A stretch of DNA of 5,844 bases from contig CALQNE010000228.1 in NCBI GenBank assembly GCA_943331855.1, positions 1-5,844 on the forward strand, given 5' to 3'. This document shows positions 1 through 5,603 of the stretch, piece by piece. The stretch is from Bordetella parapertussis (lineage in GTDB: Bacteria; Pseudomonadota; Gammaproteobacteria; Burkholderiales; Burkholderiaceae_B). The notes under the pieces were generated by a model. The model saw nothing but the letters and a program-made list of their open reading frames with translations, ran no database searches and was not told the origin of the DNA. The translations under genes were made by a program, and so were the position numbers. Positions within the stretch are counted from its first letter, which is position 1; every line of letters begins with the position of its first letter.

Positions 1-402
1 CGCAAGGAGGCTCAAGCGGTGATTGACGCTGAGGTGCAAGAGCAGTTCAGGATTTTTCCGCGCCTTAAAGAGCGACAAGATCAGATGGCCGGCACAATGT
101 CTGGCGGTGAACAACAGATGCTTGCGATTGCGCGGGCCTTGATGTCTCGCCCCAGTTTATTATTAATGGACGAACCTTCACTTGGTTTAGCGCCGTTGAT
201 TGTTAAAGAAATTTTTGGTGTTATCCGCGCATTAAAAGAAAGAGGCGTCACGATTTTGCTCGTCGAGCAAATGGCAAATCAAGCCTTGGCCGTTGCTGAT
301 CGTGCCTATGTACTTGAGACCGGACGCATCACCATCGAGGGCAAGGGCTCAGAGTTGCGCCGTGATCCTAAAGTGCGTGCAGCGTATCTAGGAGCGCACT
401 GA
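1..402 (+). CDS. livF: LivF-type ABC transporter ATP-binding protein, C-terminal part
   Basis: This is the ATPase subunit of a branched-chain amino acid-type (HAAT) ABC importer, which powers uptake through LivH/LivM-like permeases on the cytoplasmic side of the inner membrane. The reading frame is open from base 1, so the first roughly 100 residues, including Walker A, lie outside the window; the GTG at 19 is an internal valine codon. Visible motifs are the ABC signature SGGEQQ (nt 100-117), Walker B LLLMDEP (nt 157-177) followed by the LGLAP D-loop, and LLVEQ, the LivF-typical form in which Gln replaces the switch histidine. The 133 visible residues fit the second half of a protein of about 235. 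Its stop overlaps the next ATG by one base, so it is cotranscribed with the GMC dehydrogenase. HAAT importers carry many substrates besides amino acids, so the cargo is unknown. Confidence 0.93.
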   Translation, partial: RKEAQAVIDAEVQEQFRIFPRLKERQDQMAGTMSGGEQQMLAIARALMSRPSLLLMDEPSLGLAPLIVKEIFGVIRALKERGVTILLVEQMANQALAVADRAYVLETGRITIEGKGSELRRDPKVRAAYLGAH

Positions 403-2033
403 TGGGCGCAGGGCATGCACTTGAGCAGGGCACTTTTGACTACGTGATCGTGGGTAGCGGCGCCGCAGGTTCGATTCTAGCCAATCGCTTATCTGAAAAC
501 CCAAACGTGAGCGTATGCGTGCTCGAAGCGGGTCCTTCGGATTGGGATCCGCTGTTGCACATGCCTGCTGGCTACATCAAAAAAGTCTTTGATCCGAAGG
601 TGACCTTTCCATTTTCGACCGAACCCACTGAGCATACAGGCGGTAGAAGAGTTTCGGTACCGCAGGGTAGAACCTTGGGTGGCTCAACCGCAATTAATGG
701 CTTGGTCTATAACCGCGGACAAGCTGAGGATTTTGATGATTGGGCTGCTGCCGGTAACCCAGGGTGGAGCTATCAGGATATTTTGCCATTTTTTAAGCGT
801 ACCGAATCGCGTATCGGCGAAGGTGATGATACGTATCGTGGTCGCACTGGGTTGATGCCGATTACGAATATTGATTGGATTCATCCAATTAGCGAAGCCT
901 TTATCTCTGGTGCGCAAGAGCTTGGCATTCCTCGCAACCCCGATTACAACGGTGCGACGCAAGCCGGCGTTGGCTATTTTCAACGCAATATTTATCGTGG
1001 CTATCGCATGAGTACTGCGCGCATATTTTTGCGGCCAGCCCGCAAGCGTCCGAACTTGACGGTGTTGACACAAGCGCATGCGGCCAGGATTTTGTTTGAG
1101 GGCTTGCGCGCGATCGGCGTTGAATATGTCCGTGGTGGGCAAGGCGGTGCAAGGCATTCAGTGCGCGCACGTCGAGAGGTCTTGCTGTGTGCCGGGGCGT
1201 TAAATACACCCAAGTTATTACAACTTTCGGGCGTTGGGCCTTCGAGTGTGTTGGCTGGTTTGGGTGTGCAGGTGCTGCACGATTTACCCGGGGTTGGTCA
1301 TCACTTAAAAGATCATTTTTCAATTCGTGTGGTGGCCAAGGTTCAGGGTGTCGCCACGATCAACGAGTTGGCACGCGCTCCTCGGTTGTGGGGGCAAATT
1401 GCGCGTTGGCTGTTTAAACAGCCGAGCATTTTGGCCTTGAGCCCCTCGTTAGTGCATTTTTTCTGGCAATCGCGTCAAGGCTTGGTACGCCCTGATTTGC
1501 AAGGTGTGTTCACACCGGCCAGTTATCGTGAAGGCTATGTGGGTTTGCTGGATCAGTATCCGGGCATGACTTGTGGGGTGTGGCAACACCGGCCAGAAAG
1601 TATGGGCTATGTGCATGCAAGGTCAACGGATCCCTTTGAGGCGCCGGTGATTCAGCCAAACTATCTGGATCACGAGAACGATCGGAGAGTGCTGCTTGAT
1701 GGCATGCGACTTGCGCGTAATTTATTAAAAACACAACCGCTTGCACAATACTCAGTTGGCGAGTCTATGCCGGGCGTGCAAGTTGAGCGTGACGACGAAA
1801 TGCTGGATTACATTCGGCGTTATGGGGCGTCTTCGTATCATCTGAATGGTACGGCGCGTATGGGCCCTGCCTCTGAACGAGGCAACGTGGTCGACGCACA
1901 GTTACGCGTACATGGACTTGAAGGTTTGCGCGTGGTAGATGCTTCGATTATGCCTAACATCGTATCGGCCAATACGTGCGCTTCGACCATGATGATCGCA
2001 GAGAAGGCGGCTGAAATGATTCTTCAAAACTAA
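402..2033 (+). CDS. GMC-family FAD-dependent alcohol/choline dehydrogenase-like oxidoreductase
   Basis: This 543-residue flavoprotein is of typical length for bacterial GMC dehydrogenases and probably oxidises a primary alcohol or cyclic hemiacetal. The FAD-binding Rossmann motif GSGAAG is at residues 18-23, with the ribose-binding acidic end LEAG at 41-44. GMC signature 1 (PQGRTLGGSTAINGLVYNRG) spans 87-106 and signature 2 (GALNTPKLLQLSGVGP) spans 265-280. The catalytic His is H480 in SSYHLNGTARMG, and the C-terminal flavin-contact block runs from about 510 to 541. In that block the motif usually read as NxN or NxH is N524-T-C526, so Cys occupies the second catalytic position. The start is supported by AGGAG (390-394), seven bases before ATG, lying inside the end of livF. 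There is no signal peptide, so it is probably cytoplasmic. The family is certain; the substrate is not, and a betA call would go too far. Confidence 0.95.
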   Translation: MGAGHALEQGTFDYVIVGSGAAGSILANRLSENPNVSVCVLEAGPSDWDPLLHMPAGYIKKVFDPKVTFPFSTEPTEHTGGRRVSVPQGRTLGGSTAINGLVYNRGQAEDFDDWAAAGNPGWSYQDILPFFKRTESRIGEGDDTYRGRTGLMPITNIDWIHPISEAFISGAQELGIPRNPDYNGATQAGVGYFQRNIYRGYRMSTARIFLRPARKRPNLTVLTQAHAARILFEGLRAIGVEYVRGGQGGARHSVRARREVLLCAGALNTPKLLQLSGVGPSSVLAGLGVQVLHDLPGVGHHLKDHFSIRVVAKVQGVATINELARAPRLWGQIARWLFKQPSILALSPSLVHFFWQSRQGLVRPDLQGVFTPASYREGYVGLLDQYPGMTCGVWQHRPESMGYVHARSTDPFEAPVIQPNYLDHENDRRVLLDGMRLARNLLKTQPLAQYSVGESMPGVQVERDDEMLDYIRRYGASSYHLNGTARMGPASERGNVVDAQLRVHGLEGLRVVDASIMPNIVSANTCASTMMIAEKAAEMILQN

Positions 2034-2064
2034 ATCAACATCAAAATATTGTCGGAGACAAATC

Positions 2065-2988
2065 ATGACTGCAAATCTACCTGAATTTAAAGTGCTGGCC
2101 AGCGAGATGGGATTTCCTGAAGGGCCCTTGGCGTTACCTGATGGTTCGGTTTTAGTTACTGAAATTCGTAATCAGCGCATTCAACGGATTTATCCTGATG
2201 GTCGCGTGGATATGATCGCGTGTCCAGGCGGCCCAAACGGCTTAGCGCGCGGACCTGATGGCGCGATCTATATTTGTAATAACGGCGGTAACTCGTATCC
2301 GCCCAATCACTTTGCTTCGACGGGGCCTTCTGCTGATTATCAGGGCGGCTCGATTGATCGTTTAGATCTTTCAACGGGCACCATAAAAAAACTGTATACC
2401 CACTGCGGTGAGCACAAACTTTCGGCACCAAATGATCTGGTCTTTGATACCTTAGGTTGCATGTACTTTACCGACTTTGGCAAGAAGTATGACCGTACCC
2501 GTGCCCATGGTGGTATCTATTACGCGTCGATCGATGGCAAGTCGATTACCGAGGTGGTATATCCAATCAGCGCGCCGAACGGAATCGGAATGTCGCCCGA
2601 TGGCAAGGTGATTTATATCGCTGAAACCGAAACAGCGCGCATTTGGGCCTTCGATATCGTTGCGCCCGGCAAGGTTGCGAAGCAGTCTGCGCCATTGCCG
2701 CATGGCGGACGTTTAGTGTATGCATTCACGCACTACGATCGCCTTGACAGCATGGGCATTGATGCAGAGGGAAACATCTGCGTCGCGACCTTGGTGACGG
2801 GTACGATTACCGTGGTATCGCCTGCGGGCAAACTCGTGCGAGTGGTGCCAATCCCGGATGGTTATGTGACCAACATTTGCTTCGGTGGCCCAGATTTGAA
2901 GACCGCTTACATTACAGTTTCGTCGAGCGGAAAGCTTGTTTCAATGAAATGGGATCGGCCGGGTTTGAAATTGAATTTTTCAGCCTAG
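2065..2988 (+). CDS. SMP-30/gluconolactonase/LRE-like beta-propeller hydrolase
   Basis: This 307-residue protein belongs to the SMP-30/gluconolactonase six-bladed propeller family, metal-dependent enzymes that mostly hydrolyse sugar or other lactones. Candidate metal or active-site residues sit where the family expects them: E19 in FPEGPL, N58 in GGPNGL, N123-D124 in SAPNDL, N172 in SAPNGI and D228 in LDSMGID. Repeated PDG and DG turns (for example YPDGRV, GPDGAIY, SPDGKVIYIAE) mark the blades. The start is fixed by GGAGA (2054-2058), six bases before ATG. There is no signal peptide, which suggests a cytoplasmic enzyme. It lies 31 bases after the GMC dehydrogenase stop in the same direction, so the two probably act in sequence: oxidation to a lactone, then ring opening. 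The true substrate is unknown; strictosidine synthase-like or other esterase activity is possible in this fold. Confidence 0.92.
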   Translation: MTANLPEFKVLASEMGFPEGPLALPDGSVLVTEIRNQRIQRIYPDGRVDMIACPGGPNGLARGPDGAIYICNNGGNSYPPNHFASTGPSADYQGGSIDRLDLSTGTIKKLYTHCGEHKLSAPNDLVFDTLGCMYFTDFGKKYDRTRAHGGIYYASIDGKSITEVVYPISAPNGIGMSPDGKVIYIAETETARIWAFDIVAPGKVAKQSAPLPHGGRLVYAFTHYDRLDSMGIDAEGNICVATLVTGTITVVSPAGKLVRVVPIPDGYVTNICFGGPDLKTAYITVSSSGKLVSMKWDRPGLKLNFSA

Positions 2989-3002
2989 GGAATAAAGCGA
3001 GG

Positions 3003-3022
3003 GGTCTTGGCACGCCAAGGCC
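3003..3022. terminator. Hairpin between convergent genes, possible bidirectional terminator
   Basis: An inverted repeat (GGTCTTGG, loop CACG, CCAAGGCC) forms an 8-bp stem with one G-T wobble. It lies 14 bases after the stop of the lactonase-like gene on the plus strand and three bases after the stop of the minus-strand small gene. The plus-strand tail is TGTTTAG and the minus-strand tail is CCCCTCGCTTTATT, so the T tracts are short. The position favours a shared terminator, but efficient intrinsic termination is not certain. Confidence 0.5.
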
Positions 3023-3025
3023 TGT

Positions 3026-3235
3026 TTAGAAAATATTCACGAGTTTGGCAAAGATGCCGATGATTGCAATAAACGTGGTGAATTGCATACCGATTAGCCA
3101 CGTAAATTTGCGATCAACTTCAGTGAATCGACAATTCATGTCAGCGCGCAGATCAGCAATCGAGCGATCGAGGCGATCGATTGATTTTTGATTTTGCTCG
3201 GTAAGCACTTCTAGTATTGTGACGCGTTTTTCCAT
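3026..3235 (-). CDS. Small coiled-coil protein with C-terminal membrane segment, copy A
   Basis: This 69-residue protein has unknown function. Residues 1-46 are charged and heptad-like (for example SIDRLDRSIADLRAD), which suggests a coiled coil. Residues from about 46 to 69 (WLIG, then a hydrophobic run ending AKLVNIF) form a single membrane segment, so the coiled coil probably faces the cytoplasm from a C-terminal anchor. It is a tandem paralogue of the gene ending at 3246, 10 bases upstream, with the same length and a nearly identical first 26 residues. Relative to that copy it lacks one heptad (DRLDRSI) and gains one (MNCRFTE). The ATG is chosen because both copies start with MEKRV; no Shine-Dalgarno is visible before it. 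The layout resembles small coiled-coil/membrane families such as XhlA-like proteins or Borrelia Bdr, but I cannot show homology. Confidence 0.72.
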   Translation of the reverse strand: MEKRVTILEVLTEQNQKSIDRLDRSIADLRADMNCRFTEVDRKFTWLIGMQFTTFIAIIGIFAKLVNIF

Positions 3236-3245
3236 GGGGTTACGT

Positions 3246-3455
3246 TTAAAAGAAATGCGCTAACTTGGCCATAAAACCAATAATTGCAAGCAGGCTGCCA
3301 ACCTGAGCGCCAATCAGCCAGGTAAATTTTCGATCGACATCAGCACGCAGATCCGCAATCGAGCGATCTAGACGATCGATCGAACGATCAAGGCGATCGA
3401 TCGATTTTTGATTTTGCTCGGCTAAAACTTCTAAGATTGTGACGCGTTTTTCCAT
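3246..3455 (-). CDS. Small coiled-coil protein with C-terminal membrane segment, copy B
   Basis: This is the upstream member of the duplicated pair, also 69 residues and of unknown function. The heptad unit SIDRLDR occurs twice in a row and continues into SIADLRAD, with I and L at the core positions. The conserved VDRKFTWLIG follows, then a hydrophobic tail (about residues 50-69) ending AKLAHFF. The reading frame stays open upstream to a TTG at 3539, which would give 97 residues. I chose the ATG at 3455 because it matches copy A in sequence and length and because the extra 28 residues show no such conservation. No Shine-Dalgarno precedes the ATG. A -10 box ends six bases before it, so the message may be leaderless. 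The gap to copy A is 10 bases, which indicates one transcript. Its coding DNA is full of GATC because DRL/DRS codons repeat. Confidence 0.75.
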   Translation of the reverse strand: MEKRVTILEVLAEQNQKSIDRLDRSIDRLDRSIADLRADVDRKFTWLIGAQVGSLLAIIGFMAKLAHFF

Positions 3456-3461
3456 GGGTCG

Positions 3462-3490
3462 ATCATACAGAGTTCGATTCTTGTAAACAA
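3462..3490 (-). promoter_or_regulatory. Candidate sigma-70 promoter for the coiled-coil pair
   Basis: On the minus strand, TTGTTT (3490-3485) and TATGAT (3467-3462) are separated by 17 bases. The -10 matches consensus in five of six positions and the -35 in three of six. Transcription starting seven bases after the -10 would begin at the A of the ATG at 3455, giving a leaderless mRNA. This is a motif match only. Confidence 0.4.
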
Positions 3491-3531
3491 TGAGCAAAGG
3501 GACGTTTCTGAGGCTTATCCACGAGGTTTTT

Positions 3532-3550
3532 TGTAACAAAATTCGTTACA
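3532..3550. promoter_or_regulatory. Perfect 6-bp dyad in divergent intergenic region, candidate operator
   Basis: TGTAAC and GTTACA form a perfect inverted repeat with a 7-base AT-rich spacer, between the divergent small membrane gene and NTF2-like gene. The shape suits a dimeric regulator. On the plus strand it is followed by TCTTTTTCTT, so a weak hairpin terminator is the alternative. No gene on that strand lies close enough upstream to need one. Confidence 0.4.
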
Positions 3551-3597
3551 TCTTTTTCTTGATCGAACAATAAAGACTTCTTTGGTTGCTGAAAATC

Positions 3598-3628
3598 TTG
3601 TCCCTCAAAGCTATTTTTCGACTATAAA
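3598..3628 (+). promoter_or_regulatory. Candidate promoter for the NTF2-like gene
   Basis: TTGTCC (3598-3603) and TATAAA (3623-3628) lie 19 bases apart, and the predicted start is about 35 bases before the chosen ATG. The -10 is good; the spacing is slightly long and the -35 is moderate. The surrounding DNA is AT-rich, so a chance match is possible. Confidence 0.35.
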
Positions 3629-3668
3629 TAGGTTGTCAAAAATCAAAATATTCTTACCGGAGACCTCC

Positions 3669-4097
3669 ATGACTCGTTTCTTTCAATTTTTAGCTTGTTT
3701 TAGTTTGGCCTGTGCAAGCGCCTTTGCACAACCCGCGACTGAAGCTGACGTCGCCAAGGCGATGGACGCTTTGAACGCAGCGATTATTTCTGGTGATGCA
3801 CAGAAATTGAATGCGATTACGGGTGCGCAATTAAGCTATGGACATTCAAATGGGCGTCTGGAGACAAAAGCTGAGTTTGTATCTGCCCTCGTTGAGCGCC
3901 GTTCGGTCTTTGTCAAAATCGATATTACCAATCAAAAAATGACCTTGATGGGCGACGTCGCGATTGTTCGTAATCATTTGTCGGGCGACACAAATACGGG
4001 TGGCAAGCCCGCCCATGTTGAGCTTGATGTGACGTATGTGTTTCGCCTTGAGGGCGGTGACTGGAAGCTTATTGCGCGCCAGGCCTACAAGTTGTAA
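3669..4097 (+). CDS. Secreted NTF2-like (DUF4440/SnoaL-type) protein
   Basis: This protein has 142 residues including a Sec signal peptide. The peptide has MTR, a hydrophobic core, and an ASAFA-QPA junction that predicts cleavage after residue 20, so the mature protein is probably periplasmic. The two signal-peptide cysteines do not form a lipobox. The mature part fits the NTF2-like fold used by DUF4440 proteins: N-terminal helices (EADVAKAMDALNAAIISGD), then strands with the typical closing pattern DVTYVFRLEGGDWKLIARQ. The family includes ketosteroid isomerase-like enzymes and non-enzymatic binding proteins, and no catalytic residue here allows a choice. The frame is open back to an ATG at 3582. 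The start at 3669 is preferred because GGAGA (3659-3663) lies five bases before it and because it puts the signal peptide at the N-terminus. Confidence 0.85.
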   Translation: MTRFFQFLACFSLACASAFAQPATEADVAKAMDALNAAIISGDAQKLNAITGAQLSYGHSNGRLETKAEFVSALVERRSVFVKIDITNQKMTLMGDVAIVRNHLSGDTNTGGKPAHVELDVTYVFRLEGGDWKLIARQAYKL

Positions 4098-4116
4098 GAA
4101 GATCTAAGCGATGACG

Positions 4117-4157
4117 GGTATCGTTTAAACCGAACTATTTTTCGCAGAGGCGATACC
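4117..4157. promoter_or_regulatory. Inverted repeat upstream of the glutathione transferase gene
   Basis: GGTATCG (4117-4123) and CGATACC (4151-4157) are perfect complements separated by 27 bases. The pair lies between the NTF2-like stop and the transferase start. It could be a two-site operator or a long-loop RNA hairpin. A 7-bp match over this distance may also be chance. Confidence 0.25.
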
Positions 4158-4159
4158 TC

Positions 4160-4186
4160 ATGCAAATCTCTAGAGTGTTTCAATGA
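4160..4186 (+). other. Possible 8-codon upstream reading frame overlapping the GST start
   Basis: An ATG at 4160 opens a frame of eight codons (MQISRVFQ) whose TGA overlaps the transferase ATG in an ATGA. AGAGG (4146-4150) lies nine bases before it and could serve as its ribosome binding site. The transferase itself has only a weak AGAG (4172-4175). Translational coupling is therefore possible, but a frame this short can easily arise by chance. Confidence 0.2.
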
Positions 4187-4809
4187 CTATTCAATTACAT
4201 ACCTTTGATACGCCTAACGGCCGCAAGATTTCGGTGGCACTGGAAGAAATGGGCTTGCCCTACACCGTGCACACCGTTGACATTGGTAAAGATGAACAAT
4301 TTAAGCCAGAGTTTTTAAAGCTAAGCCCCAATAATAAAATCCCTGCGATTCTGGATACGGAGGGCCCAGGCTCAAAGCCTGTCAGCGTCTTTGAGTCGGG
4401 CGCCATCTTGATCTATTTGGCCGAAAAGACGGGCAAGTTTTTGCCCACTGATGCACGGGCGCGTATCGCGGTGTTTGAGTGGCTCATGTTTCAGATGGCG
4501 GGCTTTGGTCCGATGCCTGGGCAGGTGCATCACTTCTTGGGCTTGGCCAATGAGGACGACAAGCGCTATGGCTTAGCGCGCTACATGAAAGAAACGCGAC
4601 GTCTGTACGGCGTCATGGATCAACGTCTAGCCGAACATACATTTTTTGCTGGTGAACTTTCGATCGCTGACTTTGCAATCTTGGGGTGGGCTTGGCGCCA
4701 TCAGCGTCATCAGGTTGATCTAAACGATTTTCCAAATGTAAAACGTTGGTATGAAACGATGATGGCCCGGCCGGCGGTGCAGCGTGGCTTTGCTGTCGCG
4801 CTTAAATAG
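4183..4809 (+). CDS. YfcG-like (nu-class) glutathione S-transferase / disulfide-bond oxidoreductase
   Basis: This cytosolic protein of 208 residues matches the length and motif order of E. coli YfcG, which binds glutathione and reduces small disulfides. The N-terminal thioredoxin-like domain has the TPNG motif with T10 and N12, which in nu-class enzymes replace the usual catalytic Tyr, Ser or Cys. SPNNKIPAI carries the cis-proline P54, and FESGAI carries E71-S72, which bind the gamma-glutamyl group. The C-terminal helical domain has GPMPGQVHHF, very like GPMLGQNHHF of YfcG, and the helix-capping block LSIADFAI. The assigned ATG has a weak ribosome site (AGAG, seven bases upstream), but the protein begins exactly where the family does. 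It is transcribed in the same direction as the NTF2-like gene, 85 bases after it, and converges with the TauE-like gene. A nearby organosulfur operon makes a thiol or sulfite link tempting but unproven. Confidence 0.93.
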   Translation: MTIQLHTFDTPNGRKISVALEEMGLPYTVHTVDIGKDEQFKPEFLKLSPNNKIPAILDTEGPGSKPVSVFESGAILIYLAEKTGKFLPTDARARIAVFEWLMFQMAGFGPMPGQVHHFLGLANEDDKRYGLARYMKETRRLYGVMDQRLAEHTFFAGELSIADFAILGWAWRHQRHQVDLNDFPNVKRWYETMMARPAVQRGFAVALK

Positions 4810-4846
4810 ACGGGCATGGGGTTACAGGTGTTCGCTTAATCTTGAG

Positions 4847-5581
4847 TCAAAGTGATTGGATCAAAATGCTTACCCCTGAAACCAACATCACAGCTTCCAT
4901 AAGCTGCATGAAACGTTTTTCAGGTAACGCTAAGACAATCCTTTTAGACAGAATCGATCCAGCCATCACGCATAAACCAAGCAGAAGGCCTTGAGTGATG
5001 GCGAGGGCGTCGAGCACACCGAGTTGATGAAAAACAAATATTTTTGCGATCAGCATAAATAAAGAGCTTGCGGCTTCTGTGCCGAGATAGGCGCCTTTGA
5101 CTAAACCGAAGGCCAGAAAAAAAGGCGTATTGATAGCGCCGGTTGTAGCCACGATTCCGGTTAAATAGCCGATCGCTGCACCCACTACGCTCATGTGCCA
5201 GAGCTTAATCGTAAAGGCTTGACGTCGCATCCAGCGGCGGATCGGAATCAAGGCAATCAGAAAGATACCGAGTATGACTTCAATGATTGTGCCATCGAGC
5301 AAAACCAAGGTATTGGCGCCTAAGGCCACCGCAGGGATCGCGGTGAGGCTGTAAACCAGGCAGACCTTCCAGTTGGTTTCCCTCCACCACAAGATCACCC
5401 GTGAAAAGTTGGCGATTGTGGCGGTGATGGCGATGACGGACACCGTTTGAACGGGTCCGTAAAAATGAACTAGAGCAGGCATGAGGATGATGGTGGTGCC
5501 AAAACCAATCACCCCTCCAAGTACACCCGCAATCAGACCTAGAGATCCCAGAATCAAAATACTGAAGACGAGATCCGTCAT
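4847..5581 (-). CDS. TauE/SafE-family membrane transporter, probable sulfite/sulfonate anion exporter
   Basis: This 244-residue inner-membrane protein has seven or eight hydrophobic segments, at roughly residues 4-22, 24-40, 44-66, 72-91, 97-114, 129-148, 152-186, 190-212 and 226-243; some of these may pair or be re-entrant. The family hallmark is the glycine-rich first block GVLGGVIGFGTT (19-30) leading into MPAL. A second related block in the C-terminal half (IGYLTGIVATTGAINTPF, 137-154) reflects the internal duplication of the fold. Members are proposed to export sulfite, sulfoacetate or similar anions. Its start is 22 bases after the stop of a TfdA/TauD-like dioxygenase on the same strand, which supports release and export of sulfite from a sulfonate. 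No clear Shine-Dalgarno precedes the ATG, so translation may depend on coupling. The family is secure; the anion is inferred from context. Confidence 0.9.
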   Translation of the reverse strand: MTDLVFSILILGSLGLIAGVLGGVIGFGTTIILMPALVHFYGPVQTVSVIAITATIANFSRVILWWRETNWKVCLVYSLTAIPAVALGANTLVLLDGTIIEVILGIFLIALIPIRRWMRRQAFTIKLWHMSVVGAAIGYLTGIVATTGAINTPFFLAFGLVKGAYLGTEAASSLFMLIAKIFVFHQLGVLDALAITQGLLLGLCVMAGSILSKRIVLALPEKRFMQLMEAVMLVSGVSILIQSL

Positions 5582-5603
5582 GAAGCTTGGGCGGCGTTAA
5601 TAG

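Noticed and set aside
684..1323. Long minus-strand open frames inside the GMC gene
   Set aside because: They are antisense shadows of a strongly supported gene with intact GMC motifs. Their translations have no recognisable domain or plausible protein composition.
3164..3415. Dense GATC/CGATCG cluster resembling an origin or a methylation-controlled region
   Set aside because: The sites fall in frame on repeated D-R-L/D-R-S codons of the heptads, so protein repeats explain them. No DnaA boxes or AT-rich unwinding element were seen.
3026..3455. Tandem repeat as a CRISPR array or mobile element end
   Set aside because: There are only two copies, both coding, about 220 bases apart, with no spacers, terminal inverted repeats or transposase.
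3026..3455. Toxin-antitoxin pair
   Set aside because: Both proteins are paralogues with the same layout. There is no DNA-binding antitoxin, and neither resembles a known toxin.
3456..3539. 28-residue N-terminal extension of coiled-coil copy B from TTG at 3539
   Set aside because: Copy A has no equivalent, the shared proteins both begin at MEKRV with equal length, and the extension overlaps the likely promoter.
3582..3668. Upstream ATG start for the NTF2-like protein
   Set aside because: It would bury the signal peptide internally. The ATG at 3669 has a well-placed GGAGA, and the extension covers the candidate -10 region.
4810..4846. Terminator between the convergent GST and TauE-like genes
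   Set aside because: No convincing stem with a T tract is visible in the 37-base gap.
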